Positions 26,743-35,952 are shown, counted from the first letter of the stretch. The stretch: DNA of 63,873 nucleotides from Bacteroidota bacterium (GCA_947460255.1 CANHIS010000012.1:1-63873); one strand, 5' to 3'. Numbers and translations are program-made. Notes: generated by a model from the letters alone, not told the origin.

Positions 26743-28236
26743 ATGATTTTAATTCGCTGGTGGAAGTCATTAAGTCGAGAAGAAAGGCCTTTTTGGGTAT
26801 TTGGATTTCTAATGCACATTCTAGCCTTCTTTTACTGTACAGGTTATCAGCATGGTGATGAGCATTTTCAAATCTTGGAATTTGCTGGATACAAATTAAA
26901 TCTCTGCACTTACGAAAGCTTGGCATGGGAATATCCTGCACAAATGCGACCTGGTTTTCAACCATTTATAGCGTTCTGTTTTGGAAAACTTAGCCTTTTA
27001 TTCTTTGGAAAAATCGATCCTTTTTGGATATCTGATATTTTGAGATTTTTATCGCTAATTCTTGGATTCATTTCAATAATTGCCATTAGAAAATTAGCCA
27101 ACATACTTTTTCAAAATACCAGTCAACATATTTTGATTTCTTTTCTTTTAAATTTTCTTTGGTTCTTACCCTTCCTACATGCAAGATATTCCTCTGAAAA
27201 TTGGTCAGGAATATTCATGATATATGCTTTGTTTTTCATGTTTCATCGTGGAACATCAATACAATCTGCTGGAATTAAATCTCTCGTTTTTTCAGGAATA
27301 TGCTGGGGGCTAGCGTTTGAATCTCGTTTTCAAATCGGCATCGTTGCTATGGCGTTGTTTGTTTGGTTACTCTATTACCAGCGAAACAATATAAAATATT
27401 CATTACCCATAATTGCAGGTGGCTGTGCCATTTTATTACTCTCTGTTTTTATAGACTTTTGGCTATATAATACTTTGACATTTCCTCCTCTTAATTATTT
27501 CCGTGAAACAATGTTGAAATCCGAAGACATGTTCGGCGTTTCTCCTTGGTACGACTACATTATTCAAAGCCAGAATTGGTTCGGTTTTCCATTCGGAATA
27601 TTATTAATTGGACTGTGTATAATTGCAATAATAAAGCTTAAGAAAAGTCAATTCTTTTGGTTGTTTTTTTCGTTTGTTTTCCTTCACAGCTTAATAGGTC
27701 ACAAAGAAATTCGTTTTCTATTTCCAGTGTTTTATTTATTACCAATTATAATCGTTCAAATGATTCCCGAGAGTTGGCTTAATAAACAATTGGATTATTA
27801 TTCAGATACATTAAAAAAAGGGTTAATTGTTGTATTTCTTGTTTCCATGGGAATTAAATCAATTGCCACGAGCATTTCTTATGCTTCACCAGATTTAAAT
27901 ACATTCAGGAAATTAAATGATCTGTCTAACGAAAATGGAAAGATTACTGTGTATTGTCCTTACGACATCGGCTATGTTATGGCACATTACTATGAATTCA
28001 GATTCTTTAGAAATGAAAACATTTCCATGCGCTTTTATCACAACACCGAACAACTAAAAGCTCAAAATCCGCGTGCTAAAAACGAATATATTTTGGTCTG
28101 GGATCATTTCACAAATTGGCCAATAGATCAAGGCGCTAATTGTGTTTATAATTCAATTTCAGATTATCAAAAATCCTATATTTTGAGGTCTAGTTTATGG
28201 AATAGAGACGAATATTCTATTTATTCTTTTAATTAA
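26743..28236 (+). CDS. GT22-like mannosyltransferase (ALG9/PIG-B type membrane glycosyltransferase)
   Basis: 497 residues with about 10 membrane helices. The first outer loop reads YQHGDEHFQILEFAGYKL, close to the HPDEhfQ motif of GT22 (the eukaryotic ALG9, ALG12 and PIG-B group), followed by WEYPAQMRPGFQPFI, the equivalent of their TWEW...RS/P stretch. GT22 enzymes add mannose from a polyprenyl-phosphate donor; in Bacteroidota the acceptor is not established. It is the last gene of the tightly packed AT-rich run and ends before a convergent DUF4442 gene. Confidence 0.75.
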   Translation: MILIRWWKSLSREERPFWVFGFLMHILAFFYCTGYQHGDEHFQILEFAGYKLNLCTYESLAWEYPAQMRPGFQPFIAFCFGKLSLLFFGKIDPFWISDILRFLSLILGFISIIAIRKLANILFQNTSQHILISFLLNFLWFLPFLHARYSSENWSGIFMIYALFFMFHRGTSIQSAGIKSLVFSGICWGLAFESRFQIGIVAMALFVWLLYYQRNNIKYSLPIIAGGCAILLLSVFIDFWLYNTLTFPPLNYFRETMLKSEDMFGVSPWYDYIIQSQNWFGFPFGILLIGLCIIAIIKLKKSQFFWLFFSFVFLHSLIGHKEIRFLFPVFYLLPIIIVQMIPESWLNKQLDYYSDTLKKGLIVVFLVSMGIKSIATSISYASPDLNTFRKLNDLSNENGKITVYCPYDIGYVMAHYYEFRFFRNENISMRFYHNTEQLKAQNPRAKNEYILVWDHFTNWPIDQGANCVYNSISDYQKSYILRSSLWNRDEYSIYSFN

Positions 28237-28257
28237 AATTCGCCTTTTAACAATTGG

Positions 28258-28716
28258 CTACACCGAAAGTTTTTTCTTCAATGATATTGTGCTTCGAACA
28301 AATGCAACTGTCTCATTTTTATTGTTCAAAATCGCCGTTTCATGAACCATTTCTGCCTTGCCTCTTTCCTCTAATTGTGCATTAACTATTTTAATATCGT
28401 CGTCTGAAATTTCGAACAATAATCGCAAATCTGAATTTGCTGGTTTGAGGTATTGTATTTCTGCGCGTTTAAGCCATGCCTCACAACTCACTCCTTTCAT
28501 TTTAAAAATCTGCCAATACATCAATGCATGAAAAGGGTCGGCTGCTGAAAAAATAGTTCCTCCGAAAATCGATTTCTGAAGATTTCGATTCAACAAGGAT
28601 TTCTTCACACGAACTTCTACCAGTTTATAGTCACTGCTGATTCGCTTCACTGAAATTCTGTTAACAAGGAGCGGAGGATACAAATTCATCAACCATTTTG
28701 CTTTCCAAACACGCAT
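28258..28716 (-). CDS. DUF4442 hot-dog fold protein
   Basis: 152 residues. The sequence VKRISSDYKLVEVRVKKSLLNRN, FGGTIFSAADPFHALMYW and ALLNNKNETVAFVRSTISLK-like stretches match the DUF4442/YiiD C-terminal group of hot-dog thioesterase-like proteins. No experimentally defined substrate for this branch; acyl-thioester hydrolysis is a reasonable guess. It is convergent with the GT22 gene and separated from the methyltransferase by a structured, GC-richer gap. Confidence 0.7.
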   Translation of the reverse strand: MRVWKAKWLMNLYPPLLVNRISVKRISSDYKLVEVRVKKSLLNRNLQKSIFGGTIFSAADPFHALMYWQIFKMKGVSCEAWLKRAEIQYLKPANSDLRLLFEISDDDIKIVNAQLEERGKAEMVHETAILNNKNETVAFVRSTISLKKKLSV

Positions 28717-28720
28717 ATCT

Positions 28721-28835
28721 CAGTCTTTACAAGGGTTTGATGGTCGCCGTTTCTAGGTCGCGTTAAATTGCGCGAAAGCGCGGTCCGAATGCAATTACCC
28801 CAAATGCGGGTCGCTCGCGCTTAAATCGACTAAAA
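28721..28835. other. GC-richer intergenic stretch with hairpin potential
   Basis: The gap between the DUF4442 and methyltransferase genes is unlike its AT-rich surroundings. It contains GCGC-GAAA-GCGC (28770-28781), a stem capped by a GNRA-type loop, and two similar blocks, TCGCGTTAAATTG and TCGCGCTTAAATCG. There is no open reading frame and no match I recognise to a known RNA class. Confidence 0.35.
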
Positions 28836-28840
28836 ATGGC

Positions 28841-29716
28841 CTATTTTTTAAAAACGTAAATTTGGCTTGACCATTTATCGTCTCCCGCTGCCAAATTTGA
28901 CTTCAATCCACTCCATACGGCAGAGAAAAGTCTCGGCGAGCCGTTTTTGTATTTTTCGCTCAACATCGAAACATAAAACGAATCCAATTTCATAGGTAAT
29001 GTTCTCTCGAGCACAAAACCATGTTTGTTGAATAGTGTTCGGATCGATTTTGGACTAAAGTGCCACAAATGTCTTGGCACATCGTAAGCTGCCCAATATT
29101 TCCCATAACGATTTGCGTCTCCAGAAGTATAGTTTGGAACGGCAACGAATAACCTTCCGCTATTGTCCAGAAGGTTCTTTAATTCCTGAATCCTTTCATT
29201 CAAATCTGGAACATGCTCCAACACATGCCACATGGTTATTGCAGAAAACTTTTGCGCTTCCCACGTCTTCAATTGGTCTTCTTCATGCACCAAAATCCCA
29301 TGGTTCTTTTGTACAAAACTCCTCGCGTCTTGGTCTGGTTCAACACCATCCACCATCAAATCCTTTTGTGCGCAAAAGCTTAAAAACGCCCCAGTTCCAC
29401 AACCAACATCCAACAAACCTTTGCTTTTTGCGTAGTTCTTTACAAGGGCATACTTGCTTCTCATAGTAAAGCTTCTCGCAACTTTGTACAACTTATTTAC
29501 AATTCCTGCTGAGCTGTCGCTGTGCGAAATGTAGGTATCAGACTTATAATACTCGCCTAGATCTTTGTTTTCTGGTCGTGGATCTGTTAGCACAAATTCG
29601 CAGGATTTACATTGCACGATCTCAAACTCCTGATGAGAAACAGTGTAATCTTTGCAAATAAGAAGGGGTTCGAATTCGGTTCCGGAGCAAACCGGACAAT
29701 TAGAAATTTTGTACAT
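28841..29716 (-). CDS. Class I SAM-dependent methyltransferase with N-terminal Cys motifs
   Basis: 291 residues from the ATG at 29716 (MYKISNCPVCSG). A longer frame from a TTG would encode MFHVER, but those codons are simply the parS-like site. An N-terminal zinc-finger-like module (CPVC...CKSC) precedes the methyltransferase core: motif I LLDVGCGTGAFLSF, then VDGVEPD and MWHVLEHVPDL. The C-terminal region (VPRHLWHFSPKSI) is typical of the COG2227-like, UbiG-related group in Bacteroidota. Substrate unknown. It lies directly after mnmG. Confidence 0.8.
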   Translation of the reverse strand: MYKISNCPVCSGTEFEPLLICKDYTVSHQEFEIVQCKSCEFVLTDPRPENKDLGEYYKSDTYISHSDSSAGIVNKLYKVARSFTMRSKYALVKNYAKSKGLLDVGCGTGAFLSFCAQKDLMVDGVEPDQDARSFVQKNHGILVHEEDQLKTWEAQKFSAITMWHVLEHVPDLNERIQELKNLLDNSGRLFVAVPNYTSGDANRYGKYWAAYDVPRHLWHFSPKSIRTLFNKHGFVLERTLPMKLDSFYVSMLSEKYKNGSPRLFSAVWSGLKSNLAAGDDKWSSQIYVFKK

Positions 29717-29717
29717 G

Positions 29718-29733
29718 CGTTCCACGTGAAACA
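29718..29733. other. parS-like ParB-binding site between mnmG and the methyltransferase gene
   Basis: CGTTCCACGTGAAACA differs from the parS consensus TGTTNCACGTGAAACA only at the first base. It lies in the 18-base gap between the two genes. A second, exact site lies 1.9 kb away at the other end of mnmG. Confidence 0.75.
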
Positions 29734-29734
29734 A

Positions 29735-31603
29735 TCAACGGCCAAGATAAACCATCAACACAGAAATATCAGCTGGCGACACTCCGCTAATACGCGATGC
29801 TTGTCCGATATTACTTGGTTTGATAGCTGATAATTTTTGACGCGCTTCAGTTGATAATGATTTTAAAGCGGTATAATCGAAGTTTGAATGCAATTCAATA
29901 TGTTCCAGACGGCTTAACTTATCTGCGACCTCCTGTTCCTTTTTGATGTATCCTTCGTATTTCATTTGAATTTCTGCTAAGGATAAGTCTTCATCATCAA
30001 TCATTCTTTCTGAAAAATATGCTTGAAGTGAAGGCATAGCATTCTTCATATGAATCAAGGAAACCTGAGGCCGTGCAACGATACCAGCAAACTTGACTTT
30101 TTGAGTAACACCTGGCGACAATTGAGCTTCTAAGTAAGGATTCACTTCTGAAGGATCTGCACTAGAGTTCTTCAAGTATTTAACTACATCATGGACTTTA
30201 ATATACTTTTCCCTTACTGCCTCCAAACGTTCTTTCTTAGCCAATCCTATGTTGTAGGAACGCTCAGTTAATCGAAAATCAGCGTTGTCTTGGCGTAACA
30301 AGATCCGATATTCAGCTCTTGAGGTGAACATCCGATAGGGCTCTTCTGTTCCTTTTGTTACCAAATCGTCGATCAACACTCCAATATAGGCTTCCGACCT
30401 CGACAAGATAAAAGGAGCTTCTCCACGAATCTTTAAATGCGCATTAATTCCAGCCATCAAACCTTGACCAGCAGCCTCTTCATAACCGGTAGTTCCATTA
30501 ATCTGCCCAGCAAAATAAAGGTTCTCAATTAATTTGGTTTCTAAGGTTAATTGAAGTTGTTCGGGCGGAAAGTAATCGTACTCGATCGCATAACCTGGAC
30601 GAAACATTTTTACGTTTTCAAAACCAGCTACTTTTCTCAATGCCTCAAACTGTATCTCTTCTGGCAGAGATGTTGAAAATCCGTTTACGTACACTTCAAC
30701 AGTATTCCATCCTTCAGGCTCTACGAAAAGCTGATGTCTTTCCTTGTCAGCAAAACGATCAATCTTATCTTCGATAGATGGACAATATCTTGGCCCGAGA
30801 CCTTGAATACGACCGCTAAACATCGGGCTTTTATCAAATCCTTTTCGCAAAGTATCGTGAACCTCACCAGAGGTATAGGTCATCCAACATGGAAGTTGCT
30901 TTGAGAGTAGGGGAGTGTCGGTATATGAAAACTTCCCAGGGTTTACATCACCCGGCTGAATTTCCATCTTAGAATAGTCCAGAGACCTACCATCCAATCT
31001 TGGTGGAGTGCCTGTCTTCATTCTTCCTGATTGGAAACCTAAATCAACCAACTGTTCAGTAATTCCTGTTGCTGCTCTTTCAGCAGCACGCCCGCCTCCA
31101 AAATTCTTTTCACCAATATGAATGAGCCCATTAAGGAAAGTGCCGTTGGTTAAAACAACAGCCTTTGCTCTAATTTCAATACCTAATCCAACCTTAACTC
31201 CGGTAACTTTATTCCCTTGAATGATCAAGCCAGATACCATATCTTGGAAAAAATCGAGGTTCGAAATACCCTCTAAAGTAATTCTCCATTCTTCAGTAAA
31301 TCGATTTCTGTCGTTCTGTGCGCGTGGACTCCACATCGCTGGTCCCTTCGATAAATTCAGCATTTTGAATTGGATCGCAGATTTATCAGAGACAATGCCT
31401 GAATAACCTCCAAGCGCATCGATTTCCCGAACAATTTGCCCTTTGGCAATACCGCCCATCGCTGGATTACAAGACATTTGTCCAATGGTCATCATGTTCA
31501 TCGTTACCAACAGCACAGATGATCCCATATTCGCAGCAGCGGCAGCAGCTTCGCAACCAGCATGCCCAGCGCCAACAACAATTACATCATATTCTTTGAA
31601 CAT
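29735..31603 (-). CDS. mnmG: tRNA uridine-5-carboxymethylaminomethyl modification enzyme, large subunit
   Basis: 622 residues, normal length. The FAD-binding [10 protein letters not shown] lies at 11-20; [46 protein letters not shown] and [18 protein letters not shown] are hallmark motifs. With MnmE it installs the cmnm5 group on wobble uridines of certain tRNAs, using FAD, NADH and a folate one-carbon donor. It is bracketed by parS-like sites and lies 61 bases downstream of ybeY in the same direction. Very confident. Confidence 0.97.
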   Translation of the reverse strand: MFKEYDVIVVGAGHAGCEAAAAAANMGSSVLLVTMNMMTIGQMSCNPAMGGIAKGQIVREIDALGGYSGIVSDKSAIQFKMLNLSKGPAMWSPRAQNDRNRFTEEWRITLEGISNLDFFQDMVSGLIIQGNKVTGVKVGLGIEIRAKAVVLTNGTFLNGLIHIGEKNFGGGRAAERAATGITEQLVDLGFQSGRMKTGTPPRLDGRSLDYSKMEIQPGDVNPGKFSYTDTPLLSKQLPCWMTYTSGEVHDTLRKGFDKSPMFSGRIQGLGPRYCPSIEDKIDRFADKERHQLFVEPEGWNTVEVYVNGFSTSLPEEIQFEALRKVAGFENVKMFRPGYAIEYDYFPPEQLQLTLETKLIENLYFAGQINGTTGYEEAAGQGLMAGINAHLKIRGEAPFILSRSEAYIGVLIDDLVTKGTEEPYRMFTSRAEYRILLRQDNADFRLTERSYNIGLAKKERLEAVREKYIKVHDVVKYLKNSSADPSEVNPYLEAQLSPGVTQKVKFAGIVARPQVSLIHMKNAMPSLQAYFSERMIDDEDLSLAEIQMKYEGYIKKEQEVADKLSRLEHIELHSNFDYTALKSLSTEARQKLSAIKPSNIGQASRISGVSPADISVLMVYLGR

Positions 31604-31609
31604 ATTTTG

Positions 31610-31625
31610 TGTTCCACGTGAAACA
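31610..31625. other. parS site (exact consensus) upstream of mnmG
   Basis: TGTTCCACGTGAAACA matches the ParB-binding parS consensus at all positions and is a 16-base imperfect palindrome. It lies 6 bases before the mnmG start codon, so ParB bound here would also sit over the mnmG translation or transcription start region. Confidence 0.85.
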
Positions 31626-31664
31626 ATTCACCGTTATTAATCTGCAAAAGTAATCAAGATGTGC

Positions 31665-32096
31665 TTATAAATTAAGCATAAGCAATGGTCGCATTTCCAA
31701 TGCTTTATCTTCTGCTAAACGCATAGCGTTTTCTTCTTGCTTAGACTTGTCTTTGTAGCCACAAAGATGCAGAACACCATGGATAATCACGCGATGTATT
31801 TCATCTAACAGTCTAACTTCCATCAACTTAGCATTATCCTTGATGCGATCGATGCTGATATACATTTCGCCTGCAACTTTATCAATTTCGCTATAGTCGA
31901 ACGTGATTATATCGGTATAATAATCATGTTCAAGGTACTCTTTATTCATATTGAGCAGGAAGTCGTCGCTGCAAAATATAAAAACGAGATCGCCCGTCTG
32001 TTTAAATTCAGACCGGGCGACCTCCTTGATCCAACTGCGGATCAGTAGCTTATGTTGAAGACGAAAAGAAACGTCTTGTAGATGAAAAGTGATCAG
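31665..32096 (-). CDS. ybeY: Endoribonuclease YbeY, rRNA maturation factor, with a non-ATG start
   Basis: 143 residues when read from the CTG at 32096. Starting at the first ATG (31949) would leave only 94 residues and drop conserved N-terminal sequence. The upstream residues (ITFHLQDVSF, SWIKEVARSE, LVFIFCSDDFLL) fit the YbeY N-terminus, and the product then has the family's usual length. No ATG, GTG or TTG is available in frame; CTG gives the expected MI-x-F opening, with ATC the next codon. The zinc motif is HGVLHLCGYKD, the usual Bacteroidota form. The frame is the same as the preceding ATPase gene, whose TAA ends 3 bases before the CTG. Confidence 0.85.
   Translation of the reverse strand: MITFHLQDVSFRLQHKLLIRSWIKEVARSEFKQTGDLVFIFCSDDFLLNMNKEYLEHDYYTDIITFDYSEIDKVAGEMYISIDRIKDNAKLMEVRLLDEIHRVIIHGVLHLCGYKDKSKQEENAMRLAEDKALEMRPLLMLNL
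31990..32020. repeat. Hairpin inside the 5' part of ybeY
   Basis: TCGCCCGTCTG (31990-32000) pairs with CAGACCGGGCGA (32009-32020) with a single bulged base around an 8-base AT loop. It lies in coding sequence about 75-105 bases after the proposed CTG start. No T run follows on either strand, so it is not a normal terminator. Confidence 0.6.
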
Positions 32097-32099
32097 TGC

Positions 32100-32516
32100 T
32101 TATTGATTTACGATTCTAAAGTAAAGTTCAACACGCTTTCCTTCGTTCTCGAAACGAATATCGTCGGTAAGTTTGCGCATTAAAAAAACGCCTCTTCCAT
32201 TCGGACTTTCAATATTTTCTGGATCTGTTGGATCAGGCAATGTTTCAGGATTGTATCCACGACCTTCGTCTTCAATGATGAAGCAAAGGTTGTTTTCTTT
32301 TGTTTCATAATGAAAACGAACGTCCTTTTCAGGATTTAATCGATTTCCATGAAAAATCGCATTTGAAACAGCTTCGGTAACGGCGATGAGGATGTTTCCA
32401 TAATTCTCGTCTCCGATATTATAGAATTCGCAGATCTCATCTACGTATTTGCCAACAAGGGCGATGTTCTCTTTCACAGAGGGAAAACTTACAGATCGGG
32501 TCTCGGTTATCATCAT
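32100..32516 (-). CDS. RsbW-type GHKL ATP-binding protein (anti-sigma factor kinase-like)
   Basis: 138 residues. The HATPase boxes are visible: N box AVTEAVSNAIFHGN, G1 box IIEDEGRGYNP and G2 box GRGVFLMRKLTDDI. These resemble the RsbW/SpoIIAB-like serine-kinase and anti-sigma group. The partner sigma factor or anti-anti-sigma protein is not adjacent. It lies between a DUF4175 gene (11 bases upstream) and ybeY (same frame, next). Function in the cell is unknown, but this order is common in Flavobacteriales. Confidence 0.8.
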   Translation of the reverse strand: MMITETRSVSFPSVKENIALVGKYVDEICEFYNIGDENYGNILIAVTEAVSNAIFHGNRLNPEKDVRFHYETKENNLCFIIEDEGRGYNPETLPDPTDPENIESPNGRGVFLMRKLTDDIRFENEGKRVELYFRIVNQ

Positions 32517-32527
32517 GCGTTGAAGAC

Positions 32528-35500
32528 TTAATTGACGGTGTTAAAGTAGTCCTTTACGAGGTTTTTGTAAAAGGGTTTCAATGAAGGAGGTAAAGTTTTT
32601 AATAATTCTGCCTCTTGGTTCATTAGTTTGTTGTACTGATTAAACTCAAGAATGTTACGTCTGTAGTCAGTTTTATTTTCGTTTGATTCTCTTTTTGTGT
32701 CTAACTCTCGTTCTCGCTCAGCTTTTTCTGCCTCTAGTAACTTGGTAAGGATTTCTTGCTGACGCTTCATTGTTTCCAAACTTAAGTTCTTATTTACAAT
32801 TTCGGTTTCTGTTTGCTCCATTTTATTCAAAATGTTTCTCAGATTCCCCGCATTGCCTCCATCGCCTTCCTTAATCATTTCATTCATCATCTTCTGAAGC
32901 TGATTTCTCAAAGCCTCCTGCTGAGCCGCCATTTTCGCCAGCTGCTCACTGCCTTGCTTACCCTGCTTTCCTTGACCTGGCTTATTCATTCCGTCTTTCA
33001 TTTGCTGCATCTGCTCATTTAGCTGTTGCTGAAGTTGACGCATGGTGCTCATAGAAGGTTTTCCCTGCCCAGGTTTTTTATTGTTACCCGGTTTTTTGCA
33101 GGAACCGTTGCCCTGCTTCTGCTGCTGTTGCTGAGCTGCCAGTTGTTTCTGCATTTGGTCGGAAACCTCAGAAAGCATCAAGGCTAGATTATTTACTGAA
33201 GTCATTGCGGATTGCTGCCTTGATGCAGCTTGACCAACCTGTCGTTCAGCTAGAAACTCAACAGTTTTGTCTAGTTCATTGTTAATCTTGCTGATTTCGC
33301 GATTAATGAAAGATTCTAGCTCGGCCACACGCTTACTCAACGCAAACAATGAATCCTCAATCGCAACTGCATTGTCTTTCAGGCGCTTTTGCTCTGCGGT
33401 GATGCCAGTAAACAATGGATTAGATGGATTGGTTTTTTGTAATTGCTTCATCAATTTTTCTTGATCGAACGACAACTGCAAAAGGTTTTCTAGTATTTCG
33501 CGAATTTTTGCAACATCTTCTTCCAAGCTCTCCCCTTCTGAAGCAGCCATGTCTTGTTGCATTTTATCCTTCATTTGCTGCATTTTACCAGCCGCACTTT
33601 TCTGCGATTTCGAAGCTTTTGATCCCTTTTTCTGTTGCAGCTCTTGCGATGAATTCTGCATATCTTGCTCTATATCTTGCTCCTGCTTATCACTATCTCC
33701 CAGATTCATAGGTTCTTCGAGTTCACTATTTTTCTTTTCGAGCTGATCCATTTCTTTTCTAAAATCCTCGAATTCCTTATTCAGTTGATCTTGTTCCTTC
33801 TTTATCTCTTGTTCATCAGCCTTTTTTTGTTCAGATTTCTCTGAGAGTTCTTCCTGCTTCTTCTGCATTTGATCGAGCTTATCGATTGCTGCATTCATTT
33901 TCTGCTCTAACTCTAATTGCTTAAAAAGTTCCAAAGATCGATCGAGTTCTTTCTCAATGTCTTTGTTGTCTTGCTTCATTTTTTCAACTGCATCACGAAG
34001 TTTCTCCTTGTCGAGATTCTTCATCAACTCCTCTAATTGCTTCAGTTTTTCTTTCATCTCTTCACTTAAAATTTGCTCGAAAAGATTTTCTAACTGTTTT
34101 TGCTTTTCTAAAATATTCTCATCACTCTGGCGGAGTTCCTCTTTTTGCTGGTTGTTTAGCTGATTCTCATTCTTAATGTTCTCGATTTGCTGCTGCAGTT
34201 GTTGTTGCTTATCGATAAGTTCCTGAGCTTTTTTCTTGTCTTGCCAGCTCAATTCTTTCTTTTCCATCATTCGCTTGGTAAGGTCATCTAAGTCTTTTTG
34301 CAGTTGCTTAGCGTCTTTGATGGTTTCTTTAAGATCGGTTTTCAGATTGGTATTCTTGTCCTCTTGTTGTTTGTAAATCTCATCTAGTGTAGGCGCTTTA
34401 AAAATCTTTCTATTGGAACGAGCAGATTTTGCACCATTGATTCCATCATTGTCCCACACTTCAAACCAATACTCCACTTCTTCTCCTGGATTGAGCTGGA
34501 GATCAGAAAAATTCATCGTCCAGAAAAATACATTCTTTACAAAATTCCTGTTGAAAGGGATATCTGTTGATTTCTGAAGAATTACTTCTTCTCCGCTTTT
34601 TCTAACAAATGAAAACTTCAATGCAGAAAATCCATAATCGTCTTCCATATCTCCTTTGAAGTAAACAACCGAGGCAGCAATGGAATCGGATTTTTCTTCC
34701 ACAATTACATTCGGATATTCATCAGTAATTACCGACACTGCATATTCAACTTGGTCTTTTCCTTGTAAAAACTGATTGGAAGTTCTGATTCTGTATCTAT
34801 TGTCTTTCTTGAATACTGAACTAAATGCAAACTGTCCGCGGCCAGCGTTTTCAGCATTAATAACCGAATCTTGAAATGCTAACTGAAGTTTTTCTGTATT
34901 AGCAGTATTTAACTTCCATGTAACTTTCGTGCCCGCTGGTATGTTCAAATCTCCAGCGTTGCTAATCACTTCGTCTTTTTTTCCAGTGTATGTTGGATAA
35001 TCTAAAGCAACACTAAAGCCGTTCAGCACAGGATTTGGCAAAGCTTTCAATTCATAAGGCTTCGAATAAAATCCATCAGCATAAAATCGAAATGAAATAT
35101 CACGCTGTACATTTTTAAAAGTGTAACTGAAGTTAAGTTTATCTGCTTTGTTTAGTCTGAATTTATTTCCATCAATATCTAGAAAAACCTGATCTGGAAT
35201 TTCAGCTCCAGAGGTTTTTACTTGAAGTTCAAAATCTTGTTGGGCTGGAGTTTCTAATTTTCCATTGGTAATTGAAAAACTAAAAGGGGCAACAGGATCA
35301 AATACTTGGTCGTAAGCAATAATTCGTCTAGAACTTTCTGTTAACAAAGATGGGATCCAAAGAAGAAGCACGGCAATTACTCCAATCGGAATCATTGCAA
35401 AACGTGCGTACTTTAAATTCTGCTTAAGATCTACTGCTGAAGTAAATGAAACAGGCTTTAACTCGATAATCCTTTGATCAATGCTTGCCAGTATAAGCTC

Positions 35501-35881
35501 TTCATTGAAACTCTTTTTATCTAATTGTTGATGAAGTTGGAGGGTATTGATCAGCTTATCCTTCACATCAGTAAAATGCAAACCAATAATTTGCGCAGCA
35601 GTTTCATGTGAAATAACCTTCCCTAGTTTTAATAATCCAGCCAAAGGTTGAAAAATGAATTTGACCAAGATGCCCAAGGAAAGCAACACAAAAGAGTAAA
35701 AAAGAATTGCCCTACCTATTGTATTTAACTCTCCAAAATATTCAACCAGTGCAGAAAGCAGATAAAAAGCTGCTACCGCTCCAACGGTGTAAATAGCACC
35801 GCGGATTAGTTGATTTTTGTAATACTTACGAATAAACTCATCCAGTTTTGCAATCAAAACCGAATACGTAGAACTCCTCAT
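32528..35881 (-). CDS. DUF4175 family membrane protein with very long coiled coil
   Basis: 1,117 residues. Two or three membrane segments lie in the first about 190 residues (IYTVGAVAAFYLLSALVEYF; AILFYSFVLLSLGILVKFIF; IPIGVIAVLLLWIPSLL). A beta-rich periplasmic section follows (about 190-500), then an extreme Glu/Lys/Gln coiled coil (about 510-800), a second helical block, and a Gln/Lys/Met-rich tail. The family is widespread in Bacteroidota and uncharacterised. It is first in the run DUF4175-ATPase-ybeY-mnmG. Confidence 0.75.
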   Translation of the reverse strand: MRSSTYSVLIAKLDEFIRKYYKNQLIRGAIYTVGAVAAFYLLSALVEYFGELNTIGRAILFYSFVLLSLGILVKFIFQPLAGLLKLGKVISHETAAQIIGLHFTDVKDKLINTLQLHQQLDKKSFNEELILASIDQRIIELKPVSFTSAVDLKQNLKYARFAMIPIGVIAVLLLWIPSLLTESSRRIIAYDQVFDPVAPFSFSITNGKLETPAQQDFELQVKTSGAEIPDQVFLDIDGNKFRLNKADKLNFSYTFKNVQRDISFRFYADGFYSKPYELKALPNPVLNGFSVALDYPTYTGKKDEVISNAGDLNIPAGTKVTWKLNTANTEKLQLAFQDSVINAENAGRGQFAFSSVFKKDNRYRIRTSNQFLQGKDQVEYAVSVITDEYPNVIVEEKSDSIAASVVYFKGDMEDDYGFSALKFSFVRKSGEEVILQKSTDIPFNRNFVKNVFFWTMNFSDLQLNPGEEVEYWFEVWDNDGINGAKSARSNRKIFKAPTLDEIYKQQEDKNTNLKTDLKETIKDAKQLQKDLDDLTKRMMEKKELSWQDKKKAQELIDKQQQLQQQIENIKNENQLNNQQKEELRQSDENILEKQKQLENLFEQILSEEMKEKLKQLEELMKNLDKEKLRDAVEKMKQDNKDIEKELDRSLELFKQLELEQKMNAAIDKLDQMQKKQEELSEKSEQKKADEQEIKKEQDQLNKEFEDFRKEMDQLEKKNSELEEPMNLGDSDKQEQDIEQDMQNSSQELQQKKGSKASKSQKSAAGKMQQMKDKMQQDMAASEGESLEEDVAKIREILENLLQLSFDQEKLMKQLQKTNPSNPLFTGITAEQKRLKDNAVAIEDSLFALSKRVAELESFINREISKINNELDKTVEFLAERQVGQAASRQQSAMTSVNNLALMLSEVSDQMQKQLAAQQQQQKQGNGSCKKPGNNKKPGQGKPSMSTMRQLQQQLNEQMQQMKDGMNKPGQGKQGKQGSEQLAKMAAQQEALRNQLQKMMNEMIKEGDGGNAGNLRNILNKMEQTETEIVNKNLSLETMKRQQEILTKLLEAEKAERERELDTKRESNENKTDYRRNILEFNQYNKLMNQEAELLKTLPPSLKPFYKNLVKDYFNTVN

Positions 35882-35952
35882 CTATATATAGTATGTTACC
35901 AACAACGAAAATACGCTGTTTTTGATACATCTAAACTGTTAAAAAAGTTCAA

